64,000 nt of DNA. It comes from Aquatica leii (Eukaryota; Arthropoda; Insecta; Coleoptera; Lampyridae). The notes under the pieces are model-generated. The model worked only from the letters and a program-made list of their open reading frames with translations. It was not told where the DNA came from and searched no databases. The number at the start of each line of letters is the position of its first letter. The stretch's first letter is position 1. Both the position numbers and the translations under genes were made by a program. This document shows, in pieces, positions 44,931-56,445 of this stretch. Location of the stretch: positions 56,134,093 to 56,198,092 of the forward strand of contig CM069437.1 of the NCBI GenBank assembly GCA_035610365.1, in the 5' to 3' direction.

Positions 44931-45989
44931 CAGGAACTTCCACTTGTGCGAAGAAAGCGCTTTCGCCGACACGAGTCCTGTAAATAATTTGAATCGCAAA
45001 TCGTGTCAAACCAATGCCTCACGAAATCAAGATCTACAAAAATCGTTACTTAAATTTTAAAGCAAACACACATAACACAACCCGGTAGTCGAATGCTGTT
45101 GTACCCCTTTTCTGTGGTTTAATTAGTTCTACTCGTAGGTCTTATAAAGAGTTAGCATCGCCCCATCAGAATATGTGTCGAGGTTCATCTCTCGTACTTC
45201 GGTATCGACTAGAAATTATGGGCCAGATTGTGGTAGGAATGGCCGGTGACGATACGAATACTTCACGATCGCAACGAAGTCACAACTTTCCCTGGTAGAA
45301 TTTAAAGTACAACCAGAATACCCCTATTTAGGAGGTAGCACATGGCGTCTGCGTGGATGAAATCAGTTAATTCAGAAGACTTCTATTTTCCATCGTGTCC
45401 CAACACGTGGATGATTTTAGAAAAACGATTTTTAACTCACGCAGACATAGGTTAACACATGCACGATGTTAAAGTCAAAATTCCGGTTTATGGTTGCTAC
45501 TCACAAACATTGAGCCGGACATAAATACATTCGTAACATCCCATCAGGTTCATCCAAGTCATTAAAACATTTTTTTTGTATTTTAAAGCAAAAGTTATAA
45601 TTTCAATAAATACTCATTTATATTTTATTTTTACGTCGCCATTTACCATTCAAGATATCAAACTTAAACTTCTAATTTTTCTATTATGCATTTATTTTTT
45701 CACTCAGTGGCCCATGAGTCAAAAGAATTTGTAAACCGTTAATTTAGAGGAACGAAACAGATTATTTTTATTATAAAGATGAACAAATAAATAGTAAAAC
45801 AATATAACAAACGTAAATAATGATAAATTAAGTATCTTCATTTGGTACTTGTTTTTCTTTGGTACCTCGAAGTAACACCAGCAGTACCCTGCTAACATTT
45901 TTGCATTCCACTTTCTTAAAAAACAAGCTATTTTTTATGCAATGTTGAGTATTGCAAGAGTAAACTTGTACGTATTATTCGAAGCAGCA
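44931..45989. other. Unrecognised region, GC-richer at 45070-45500
   Basis: The part at about 45070-45500 has clearly higher GC than its surroundings, but I find no coding frame or structural RNA that I recognise. It could be an LTR or the end of another element. Confidence 0.4.
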
Positions 45990-46806
45990 AACTTTGACAT
46001 TAAAATGGTTAGAAGAAAAACATGGCAATTCCTAGAAAAAGCACTCGTCAACGATCATTTCATGGAAAAAATTAAAAGAAACAAAATTAGAAAAAAATTT
46101 TAATATTTCATTGCTGAAATTCTGAAACTGTTACCCACATTGAAAGATGATACGACAGGACCGCAGTTAAAAAAACCTTTCTATTGTTTAAGAGCTAAAA
46201 CACAAAGTTTACAACCGGATACCGGAAAGACATGCAGAATACCAAAATAAGACAAATAAGCAATTTTGTAAACTACTAAAGAAAAAAAAACAAAACCTGA
46301 AAACAAAATGGAAAAAATTTAAAGAAATTACTTTAAAGGTAGCGGAAGAAGTATGTGGATGAAGAAACATCAATAAAAACCTAAAAAAACAAGATGGTGG
46401 ACTGAACAAATAAAGGAAACAGTGAAAGAAAAGGAAAAGGCTTAGAAGAAGTATATCCAAACAAAAGACCAAAAAGACTAAGAAAAATATAAAGCAAAAG
46501 GAAACTACGTAAAACAAGAAATCAAAAAAGAAAAAGAAACTAGAAAGAGTTTGGACAAAAAATAAATGACAAGCACAAGGTGGACACAAGAAAATTTTGG
46601 AAAATAAAGAAAATATTAAATGGGATTAAAAGCGAAGAAATAAAAGCAATAAAAAATAAGCAGCAGGAACTCAAAATGAAAATAGAAATACTTAAAGTTT
46701 GGAAAAAGTTCTACTCAGAGAAATTTAGAGGAGATTTAAACGTAGAAAATAAAGATAGAGATGACACAGTATAATTACCAGAGATAATAAGTAAGAACTA
46801 CAGGAA

Positions 46807-47076
46807 GTGATAAAACAGATTAAAATAAGAAAAACGAGTGGAGAAGTTGAAATAGCATCAGAAAAGCTTAAATACCTAGGGAAAGATGGAATAGAATGGC
46901 TAAATGCAATATTAAAAGAATCGTGGAAATCAAAGATAATCCTCAAAGACTGGGACACAAATCTAATAATTTCTATACATAAAAAAGACAAGACAAACTG
47001 TAAAAATTACAGGGCGATATGCTTAGTCCAAACCACACAAAAATTATATCCAAGAATACTGAAAAAAAAAGACTGA
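46807..47076 (+). pseudogene. RTE reverse transcriptase N-terminal fragment
   Basis: 89 codons with the helical lead-in IKQIKIRKTSG..., then LKDWDTNLIISIHKKDKTNC and KNYRAICLVQTTQKLY, the RT blocks just before the first catalytic Asp. Confidence 0.85.
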
Positions 47077-47623
47077 GAACATGTAGAACACAAACCTGAA
47101 GAAACAATAGCAATCAGAACAAGAAGACAAACGAATGATAACATTTATATACTAAAAATGCTTATAGAAAGAGCAATAAAAGAGGATATAGAGCTATAAC
47201 CGATATTCATCGATTTGAAAGCAGCGTTCGATACAAAAAACAAATGGAATAGCCTGAAATAATTAACAGTACCGACACAATTTACCCAAATAATTAAAAG
47301 CACATTTAAAACAGTAAAAGGAAAAGTACAAATCGCTAGACAGCGATCAGAAGAATTTAAGATGAGAAAAGAAATAAAACAAGGGGACAACCTAAACCTA
47401 CTTTTATTCCTAATAATAATCAATAAAATAATGAAACAAAGCAAGAAAAAAAAACACTTAAAAACGACTGTGGGATACAACAAACTAAAACCCATATCAC
47501 TAAATAGCTTAATATACGTGGTCGATGTAGTTCTAATTCACGAAAGAACATGCAGGAATCATTAAATATCTGGGTAAGAAAATTAGAAGAAATAAAAATA
47601 GAAGTAAACAACAATAAACAAAA

Positions 47624-47926
47624 TTGTTGATAATAAATGAAAATCAGATAGAGAATATAAACAAAGAAGTAAAATGCCAGAACACAATTCTAGAAAAAAT
47701 AATAACTTTCAACTATCTAGGCACAATACTAACAAATGATGGAAAAATAGACGCAAAAATAACAAATCGATCTAATAAATCAAGAAAACTATATTACATA
47801 CTCAATCATATAAAAACACATAAAGAAATAGACACAGCAACTAAAAAGAAAAGACACAACATAATAATTCCAACAATTACATTTGCAGCGGAAAATTGGA
47901 CATGGACGAAAAGACATGAAAGATAA
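47624..47926 (+). pseudogene. RTE RT thumb fragment
   Basis: 100 codons with ITFNYLGTILTNDGKIDAKI, NRSNKSRKLYYIL and IIPTITFAAENWTWTKRHER, the conserved RTE segment after the YADD box. Confidence 0.85.
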
Positions 47927-48290
47927 ATTCGATAAAGATGAAACACCTAAAAAAATAGTAGGAAAAACAAAATGGGACCGTTAATAATGAAACCACAACG
48001 AAAGAAATTAAAACAAAATACCAACATTAAAAATAATTTTTAAAAAATATCTATAATGGTACGGACATGTCATAATAATGAAAAACGACTGGCCGACAAA
48101 GAAAATAATGAAAAGAGAAAAACCAAAAAACAGAAAAAAAGAAGGCCAAGAAGAAAATGGCTAAACTAGATAAAAGAACATGGAAGAACAAATGGGAAAC
48201 AAAGAAAGAAATAGGTTAAGGAAGACCGTAATCCCACAATCCGACGCGTGAAAAGGCAACAGACGATGAAAAGAAAAAGAAGAAGATGAA

Positions 48291-50419
48291 AACAGAATCT
48301 GTGCCTAGAATGCTAACAAGTTGAGTCTACAATAGCGGGAAATGTACTGAAGAAAGATAAGGTTTACAATGCAGAACTATAATGACAAAAGCAACTCAAG
48401 TTTAAACTTGTCAAAACATGAAATGTCTGCACAAACCTGTACGCGACAGATATTTAAAACATGTTTTTATTACTTATGAGAGGATAATAAAAATTCAAAT
48501 ATATAAAAACTACGTGAATAAAATTGAAAAAATCCCAAAAGAATTGATCGTTTTAAGTATTGTTTTACAACAACACTTCCCTTCCTTAAATATATCTCTA
48601 TGATACAAATGACTGTTTTAGAAATTTTCTCTTTTTAGCCCTTTACAAAAAATTTAAAGGTTAAAATAGTCTTGTTCATCTCTCTAAATTAAATAAGGTG
48701 GGGAGAGAGGCTTACACCAAAAACGGCGGCTGATAAAGAAAAACGGGGGGCACATTCAGTTTGATATCAAAGTGTTCTACAGAAGCCATTTTATTTTTTC
48801 TAAAGCTAAATTTTCCAAAGCATTTTTGAAAAAAAAGCATATCACTGCATTAACATATTGTGTGACACAAAACTTATTTTTTGCAAATTTATTTTATCGT
48901 CTAGATATCGAATGGGTTTTTTAAACCTGACTATAAAATGTTGCTATGAAACGTTTAGTTTTTTGTCGTTTCGATATATTTTTTTATTTATTTTTATTAC
49001 ACTTCGCACCTTATATGTACCTTTGTTTATTCTTGTTCGAAAGAACTAAATTAACCTTTTAAATATGACTTTAGTAAATATCTATTTGTTTTTCGTAAAA
49101 ATATTATTTAGAATTTGTACTATTGCGGAAAAATAAATATTAACCAACATTTTTTTAAGTTAATATTTACTAAAATACATTTGGATAGGTTTATACTTTT
49201 TTAAGACTTTGTATAATTTACCTTTGTTTTGTATTAGTTAGAAATAATTCAAGTTTTATTAACCATAATGACACGCGCACATTAAGACTAACAAACCGTT
49301 GTTTCTGAAATAACAAAATTTGACTCTTCTCTTATAGGTTTTCTGTAATATGTTGATTTTAAATAGTATGAAACATTTTGCTAATAATAAATGTAGTGTC
49401 AACATTAAATTTGTTATGCTTTCAGTAGAATTCTTTTTAAACTAAAAAAAAGTTTAATTTTGCAAAAAATAGCACAAAAAATAATGTCGAAAGTCTTATA
49501 GCATAACTCACTCTACTCCGCAAACGTTCGTTATACCATTGTTTTATATGTTATACTAGGCTTCACTTTCGACGCTAGTGACATAAATTACTATTCAAAG
49601 TAGATGTGTTTTTAATTTAATCGTTTTTAAATATTGATTTTTTCAGTTGAAAACATTTGTATTTTTTTCAATTTACGATTGAAATTCTTAAATGTTTTAA
49701 ATTTTTGAAAATTGTATAGACTAATTCTATATGTATGCAATTTTTGTTTAAAAAAACTGATTGTGCGATAGCTATAGCATATTTAGGTTTTAGCCAACGT
49801 TTGTACTATTTTAAAATATAGTGTTTGTGTTTTTACCATAATGTATTTTTTAGTGATAGTGAAATCATTATATAAACGTTTTTCTTAACAATGTGATTTC
49901 AGTGAATAAGGTAAAATAAACAATAAACAAATGTTGTTATTTAAGATGCTTGTTGCGCGTTACAAGTGCTTGGTATTATACCCGTCGCGCCTCAATAAAT
50001 GACTCGAATGATTGACAATTGCAAATTTAAAATTTAAATACTCTTAAGTTGTAAATTGTATTGAATTTTCAAGGTTTCTATAAACACAAACTATTTGCCT
50101 AGGTAATAATAAGTTTCTGTATGGAAATTTGTATTCTGTTCAAGTTACGTTTTTAAATTTTCACAAAAGATGACTACTATTTGGTTAAGTAATGAGAAAA
50201 AATGTAATTAAAAAAACATTGTAGTTACATAAACATCAATGCTAGTTTTAAAATTAAACACAATGCATAGTATAAAACTTAGTTTGAAGCTATATAAAAT
50301 TTCATATTCTACATTAATTTCTTTTCTGTTCATATAGGTCTATATTAATGCTATAAATAATGCATATTTTATCATATTTTGCATTTTATATCAAAACGTC
50401 ATATTTGTTTTATATTTTA
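48291..50419. other. AT-rich spacer
   Basis: No coding relic recognised. 49380-49490 repeats part of 36640-36900. Confidence 0.5.
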
Positions 50420-51470
50420 ATTAAAACTGTCGCACGTTCCTGCATCGTATTTAAAAATAGTGTTTAGTATACGAAATCAATTCTTCCGGTGTCATTAAAA
50501 TACTTGTTTTTATATTTACCATTCCTCTTCTATTCTATTTTTCCTTTTTTTATGCTCATCATCCCTTTTTTGTTAGAGTTTTTGTGTTATACCTTTTTAT
50601 AGTTCTTGTTGTATTTTTACATCTTTAATTTTTTCTGTGTTCCATCTGCTTTTCATCTTTTTTTAACGTTGTCTTGTGCTATACTTTTCTCTTTTTTTAC
50701 CGTTGCAATTACTAGAATATGATCTGTGTCTGCAGTAGCTCCTCTGTACGATCTAACATCTTGTATGTCTTTTATTCAACTCTTTGTTATTAAAACATGA
50801 TCAATTTGTTTTTTTTGTTACTTGATTTGAGTGGTTCCATGTGATTTTATGCTTGATTGGGTGGGGAAATTTAGTACTTGCTAAGTCTAAATTCATTGCA
50901 ACTGCTAGATTACTGATTCTGTTTCCATTAACGTTAGTTTTTTCGTGTATTGTGTTTTTCCCCGCTACAGTTTTTACGTGATCTTCTTTTCCTATTTGCG
51001 CATTAAGATGTTTTAATATTATTAGTGTATCATATTTTGGAATTTTCCTGCATTATCTTATAAGTTTTTCATAAAATTCGTCTTTTTTTTTCATTTGTAT
51101 CTACTTCTGTTGGGGCATATACACATATGAGGGTGGTATAACTTATTTGCCCTCTTATCGTAATCTTTAAAATTCTGTCATTTATTGCTTTAAATTTTAT
51201 AATATCTTTCATTTGTTTTTGGGTTACTATAAACCCTGTTCCATTTTTACCAAGTTTTTTCTTCCGCTCCAAAATATCGTGTAGTTATTCTTGTTTATCT
51301 CACCCACTTCTGCCCATCTCAATTCTTGTATTGCTATGATATCTGTTTTAAATTTTACTAAAGTTTGTAGAATATCTCTCATTTTTCCTGGTTGTATCAT
51401 CGATCTTATATTCCATGTTCCAATTTTTATTTTGCCTTGCTTTTTCTTTTTTTTATTTTTTACTTATACT
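50420..51470 (-). pseudogene. RTE-type LINE endonuclease fragment
   Basis: Minus strand. TTRKNERYSTNFSKI (about 51395-51350; family GKM..V..EL.K..I) is followed by KLGKNGTGFIVTQKQMKDII (51254-51195) and FKAINDRILKITIRGQISYT..ICVYAPTE (51195-51100), typical of the apurinic-type endonuclease of RTE elements with the YAPT motif. The frame closes at 51069 and decays further down. It lies opposite in orientation to the RT-bearing copy at 45990-48290. Confidence 0.8.
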
Positions 51471-52062
51471 TTTTTTAATTTTTTTAAAAATTATTATCCT
51501 TTTTCATTGCTTAATAAATGAAATAGAAAAATATATATGTATATATGTTTTGTATAAATATATGTAAATAACAAATAATACTAAATTACATAGTATATTA
51601 AGCAAAAAATGCAAATAAAAGTTTGCCAAAAAACTAAAATAGTAACAAACACAAACAAGTTTCAATGCATCTTTTATTATTTTTTTATATTTGTTGTCGC
51701 GTTGGGGGCTAACTCTACAGGTTTGGCATTAGCAATCTTGGAGCTTTGATACTTCAGCTTTGGGATCTTTTCTGTCAAACAATGTTCTTGTCAGAACAAC
51801 CACTTTGCTATTTATAATTTTCTGCTTCCCTAGTAGAACAAATGCACTTAAAACAAATCAAAAACGTATTTTCAGTATAAAAAACTTAGAACACAAAATT
51901 GCAAAAACATTTACGATATTAAACAAATTGATTTAACATGTAGGAAACTATGAAGTTGTTAGTTAGATAGTAAATATTACAACCGCGAATTTCAAAAAAT
52001 GTATTTGAATTATACGCGGCATAATATTTCTAAAATTTGTTTATATAATTGCAGAAACCATC

Positions 52063-52123
52063 TTAGAGACCAGTGGACAGCTGTTTCGTCCTATTTGGAC
52101 TCCTCAGCACTGGAATACTCTAA
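52063..52123 (-). ncRNA. Type I hammerhead ribozyme, consensus core
   Basis: Minus strand, reading down from 52123: outer stem I TTAGAG (52118-52123), inner stem I CCAGTG (52108-52113), core CTGAGGA (52101-52107), stem II GTCC/GGAC with loop AAATA (52088-52100), core GAAA (52084-52087), palindromic stem III ACAGCTGT, cleavage triplet GTC (C at 52076), inner stem I CACTGG (52070-52075), outer stem I CTCTAA (52063-52068). All invariant residues are present, and stem I has an internal loop (TATT/T) as in natural tertiary-stabilised hammerheads. The tiny stem III suggests activity as a dimer. The RTE endonuclease fragment lies about 600 bp downstream on the same strand. Confidence 0.88.
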
Positions 52124-53489
52124 TGCAGTTTCCACAACTATATAAAACAAATTGCCATAGTTTTATCCCATTCGGGTGTTAAAATTGACGTTTTGTGGTA
52201 ACACACGTGTGCAATTACAAGTTCAATATAGATTACAATAACCAAATATTCTTGATGTTTTTAAAACCTTTAACTATACGAACACATATGCAAGAACGTC
52301 CAACAAACGCCTTCATCATTATTCACTCATAGAAAATCATATTTCTTTTTGTTAAGTACCGACATCAGCAAACAACAATTTTGTTTCATTGCAACTTTTT
52401 ATAACCAAACCTAAATTGACAAAAAAATTTTCTTGAGTTATCCAGTACACTTCTGTAATTAATTTTCTAAACTAAGACCGTCGTTGTTGATCTGAGGTTA
52501 AAATCTTCTTGAGTACAATACATATTTAATGAAATAAATAGTCGTTTTTAAGATATGAAAATCAAATTTGTCAAACTACTCCATTTGATCTTTGAAGACT
52601 TGAATAGTCCCTGCTTAGTTTGTTTATTATGCACGAATAATTCTTACAGACTTATAAATTTTACCTCATTTGCTTTAAATAAAACTTTTATTGATTTCCA
52701 GTTACATGTATGCATACATAGCAGATTTTGTTTATCGAAAAACTACGACAAGATAAATAACATTTTAGACTCCAGCAAAAAACTTTCGTTTAAACACTGT
52801 TTAAAAATTCTAACCTATAAATCTGTCGTAAACAGCTGAGAAATATTATTTGTGCATTGCCATTACGTTTAAAATCTTTGTCGTCAAATTTTTAGGCAAC
52901 TTTACAAGTTAAAAAAATGTAATATTTATTTTGTACAAAAAAGTATTGAAATTTCAAACATTAAAAACGTACGAATGTGATATTTTAACTAAGCAATTTA
53001 CAAACAATCCGCCGTGATGTAAAGTGTCCAATAGTCTCCCTTTACGACAAAAGTATATGGTTCAAATCCCGTAGCTGCCACTTCTAAAAACTTGTCAAAC
53101 AAATACCGCCGCTTTAATTAAAAATTAATAAGTCAATAATGTTCAACGGTATTCTCTAAGAAATACAAAAAATGCTATTCAAAAACCAAAATTTTATTTA
53201 ATTATTTTAAAAAAACATCATTTTCTTTTACTTTCCAAAATTGTTTTTATTCAACACCAACGCGACACTCTCCCAACGAATCGTTAAGACATTTATTAAA
53301 CAAATCCAATTCGTTTTGTTGTACGCGGACATTTCACATTCTTATAGTGATTATAAAACATTTTTGTGCCAAAATTTTAAACGTTCACTGTTTTTGAAAA
53401 ATCAAATTTGTAATATTTAAAAAACGGATTTGATCTACTAGGGTTACTTGTAACCTTGTAATTTTAAATATTTTTGATAAAAGTAAAGA
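52124..53489. other. AT-rich spacer
   Basis: Apart from the tRNA-like relic at 53010-53085, nothing is recognised. Confidence 0.45.
53010..53085 (+). repeat. tRNA-derived relic
   Basis: Box A-like TGATGTAAAGTG (about 53015) and a perfect box B GGTTCAAATCC (about 53061-53071) lie about 45 nt apart, as in a tRNA or tRNA-derived SINE. The acceptor ends do not pair well, so this is not a working tRNA. Confidence 0.4.
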
Positions 53490-54170
53490 GTTAATCTTGG
53501 AAAGACTGGGAAACAACATGTTCTTCTTTGTCTTTTACATGAGTGTTATCGTTCTCATCATCACCAACCAAAGCAGCTTCAACATAATCAACATCATCCG
53601 TTGACACTCCTGTGTGATTAAAAGTTGACAACCCTGACGGCTCGGGATATGGAAAAGTTGTGCTCAATTTGTAGATGCTAGTTAGTGTCGATGTTGCTAA
53701 CGGTTCTTGTTGCCCAGGAACAAACATCTCCAATGCTGTACTTGGTTTAAACGCATCTTCAGATATTGCATTAGGATCATACAAATATAAACCAATAGCT
53801 CTAAAACCAAATTTTTGTTGAACGGTGTCGTACATAGATCCCACTCTAGAGTGAAAACTTTTCCAAAACGTTGCTTTGTTATTGGGTTTTTACCATGATT
53901 GTGTTAGTAAAGCATCAATTTTTGATTCAAATGGAACTCAAAGTAACAAAATACTGCTTTATTCAGTAGCCACAAAACATTTTGCGATCATAAAATCTTC
54001 CTCAGTCATACGGCAAACTGAACCAGGTGGTAAGTTATCACAAATACTATCTTCATTTGTTTTTCCTTATACAATATCATTGGAGCAATTGAGGCACCTA
54101 TTGTATTTTTTCAATATCGGATTATCATCGAAAACCTTCTGAAATTTTTTAAAATGATCTTGAAACATAA
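53490..54170 (-). pseudogene. DDE-type (pogo/Tigger-like) transposase C-terminus, tentative
   Basis: Minus strand: KATFWKSFHSRVGSMYD then FGFRAIGLYLYDPNAISEDAF (53840-53750), which resembles the GFRATGIYP.NPNAIPE.AF end of pogo-type DDE transposases, followed by an acidic tail ending at 53491. Upstream, broken by stops, is TNEDSICDNLPPGSVCRMTE and EDFMIAKCFVATE (about 54070-53965), which I cannot place in that family. The upstream part may therefore come from another protein. Confidence 0.45.
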
Positions 54171-54447
54171 ATTTGTTGTTTGATGAAAACTGTAGGATGT
54201 TCGTACTCATTTCTGACTTGCAATTTTTTTCTTTACGTCAGAAAGCTGATGATTTATGTTTTGCTCTTTAGTCAAAGCAATATTACGTTCCAACTTAACT
54301 TTCTGATTAGAATCAGACTTCAGATATCTTTAAAGAATACGTCGCAGAATACAAAATTCAGTGGCTGCTTTATAATCGGACATTTGTTTTTTTCAAATGG
54401 CTCTGTTCAGATTAACCTGAGCTAAGTTGCGTGTCTTTTTCACTTTT

Positions 54448-54633
54448 TTAAAGGACATGCCTAATATCAAAACGAATATTTACATTAAAAATAGAATAAA
54501 TTTCATACATGTACCCAATATGGCTTTGATTGAAAAAAAGAGAAAACAGATTATCTACAGGTGTAACATCAAATTTTGTAAGATATTGTTTTGGAACTAG
54601 TGTACATTTGTCCATTCCCGTGACATAAGCCAT
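54448..54633 (-). pseudogene. Unidentified open frame, minus strand
   Basis: 61 codons with complex composition (KFDVTPVDNLFSLFFNQSHI). It lies upstream of the preceding relic on the same strand and may be part of the same element. No family recognised. Confidence 0.3.
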
Positions 54634-54944
54634 ATTAAGTTCTAGGCTATATAGAGTATAGTTACCTTATATAAGTTACGTATTTTGTGCTCAGTAGCAT
54701 AACATTTTTTTTAACGATGAAATACCCATGGCAAAGCAAAACTAGCAACATCGAAAACAACCTGTAAAAAAGAAATTTCATCAACAAAACACAAAAAAGT
54801 ATTGCGAAAAAAGTCAAAGAGCAGACACGACACTTTCTTACTCCCGAAATAAAAAATTGATCAACAGCACAAAAATTGAGAACGCAAACGAGAACGATTG
54901 CATTAAAAATCACAAAAAATCTTTCTAGTACAATCATGGCGTAA

Positions 54945-55200
54945 TCACGCTTAGATGATCAGCTTGTGATTTGTAAAAATTATAAACTGTTTTCTCTTGA
55001 CCATGTGTCGAAAATGAGCAAAAAAACGGTTAGTAGTTCGTACTAGCAAATTCCATACTTTTTTTAGTTGTTTTTTTAAAGAAGGCTAGCGGGTGCCATT
55101 TTCCTTAAACACCATGTCGGAATGCAGTTTTGATAACATCATCGGATGCATCGCTCATAATTGCAAAAAACGTTTTAATTTAGAATGAACTAAGAGTTCT
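54945..55200 (-). pseudogene. Ty3/gypsy RNase H relic
   Basis: Minus strand: IMSDASDDVIKTAFRH (first RNase H Asp in a DASD motif), then GKWHPLAFF.KTTKKS, an ASTNY-like block, and after a shift a TVYNFYKSQADHL stretch at the TDHKPL position. The order and spacing match gypsy RNase H. Nothing else of the element is clear around it. Confidence 0.5.
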
Positions 55201-55439
55201 TCTTTATAGCCAATGTTTGATTTGTTGGACCAGACAAGTTTTGGGGAACTTTTGAGGTTTCTACGAATAAAAAATATTGAGAAGCGCTTAAAGTGCAGCA
55301 GCCTTGAGAATAAAATTAACCATTTTCAAAAATTTGAGATAGTTGTTTAGCGATCATTGAGTTTTATGTTTCTACATGTTTTTCAAATAGTTCTGACGCA
55401 ATAGAAATTGTTTAGGGATTTTGGTAAACGTGTCGATCC

Positions 55440-56260
55440 GGATGTCTAAAAATAGATAAATATTTAGACAAAAAACACGAAGGAGATAGAGTACGACTTA
55501 TACGAATCGTAGAAAAAAATATTAAAAATGCTACAAAATAAAAAAAAAGAAATAAACAAATGCCTGCAATTATCAAAAAAGAACAATAAATCCAACACTT
55601 CAAAACGTTGTATGAAATAACCTAAATAAAGAGTTAACAAACATCCCAAAAGACGAAATTAAAAAGTTAATAGTTAAAATAAAAGACCGAAAATCAGATA
55701 AGATTTATAATGAAGTATTTAAATATGGCGGAAATGCCTTAAAAACTTTCATCGTAAACTGCATATAGACAATCTCACTGTACCAGTATTTAAAAAGAAC
55801 ACAAAAACTGTTGGAAATTTCTATGGTATCACAGCACTAAGGTGATCATTAAAATTATTCACTTTTTTCTTGAACAACTACTTACAAGATAAGATTTAAA
55901 AATAATAGTATTTTAGGTGCAATATTGAGCTTGAGGACAACTAACAAAGTTAGAAAGATCATCACAAATAACAAATGTGATAAATGGCGATAACGCTGCA
56001 TTGATAGCTACAGTCAAAAAACTTTGCAATAATTACAGCATAAGCTTAATCAAACTAGAAAAACGTATAACAAATAATAATAATATCAAAATTAAAAACT
56101 AATACAATAGTCATAAACAATAGCCATATTTAACAATTTCATAAAATGTAAGTTAGAACGCAAAGGGACAATAATAAAACAACTGATGGCTTTTGACTAC
56201 TTAGAAAAAAAGTCTCAAGCACCAAAAACTTAATAAAAGATAAAAAACAAGAGACTGCGC
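55440..56260 (+). pseudogene. RTE-like LINE relic, upstream part
   Basis: NIPKDEIKKLIVKIKDRKSDKIYNEVFKYGG with a following LK..I (about 55640-55760) matches the LINE RT lead-in (EI...I..LK..KAPG.DGI..E..KYGG). The rest is decayed. The element continues after the Penelope-like insertion, at 58057. Confidence 0.6.
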
Positions 56261-56366
56261 AAATAACAAGTTAATATAATAGCGAAGGTTTCCATGGCCG
56301 GAATCTATACTATGATAAGAATGTCTTCCGAGTTTGGACCGTGTCATTGTTTTTGTAACCGAAGTT

Positions 56367-56407
56367 GCCAACGTTTCGCCCATTTTCGTAAGGGACTTCA
56401 TCAGGGC
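56367..56407 (-). ncRNA. Hammerhead ribozyme motif in Penelope terminal repeat
   Basis: Minus strand: GCC (56405-56407), CTGATGA (56398-56404), CCC/GGG stem II with an extra A and a missing pair, GAAAC (56373-56377), ACGT as a minimal palindromic stem III, and GGC (56367-56369) pairing with GCC in stem I. Hammerheads of this short-stem-III type are known from Penelope-like terminal repeats (Cervera and de la Pena). Stem II damage suggests reduced or no activity. Confidence 0.7.
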
Positions 56408-56445
56408 GTGAGGTAAATCGCAAAACTAAACCAAGCAACCAAAAT

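Larger units (their letters stand above)
45990..48290 (+). mobile_element. RTE-type LINE, linker, reverse transcriptase and C-terminus
   Basis: Blocks on the plus strand: the endonuclease-RT linker TRWWTEQIKETVKEKEKA (about 46392-46445), SIHKKDKTNCKNYRAICLV (about 46973-47030), PIFIDLKAAFDT (about 47200-47235), IKQGDNLNLLLF (about 47372-47405), catalytic box LIYVVDVVLI (about 47510; YADD expected), ITFNYLGTILTNDGKID (about 47703-47750) and IIPTITFAAENWTWTKRH (about 47865-47920). This order is RTE-clade. Many frameshifts; the first catalytic Asp of the RT box is Val. Its endonuclease is absent here. Confidence 0.85.

Noticed and set aside
46209-46589. Long hydrophobic minus-strand open frame (126 codons)
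   Set aside because: It is antisense to the A-rich RTE linker; the poly-Phe/Leu composition comes from complementary A-runs.
53876-54142. Plus-strand frame of 88 codons
   Set aside because: Antisense to the minus-strand relic with the TNEDSICDNLPPG block.
54662-54937. Minus-strand hydrophobic frame of 91 codons, possible membrane protein
   Set aside because: Composition is biased (Leu, Phe, Val, Cys), there is no homology, and it sits between two transposon relics; likely chance.
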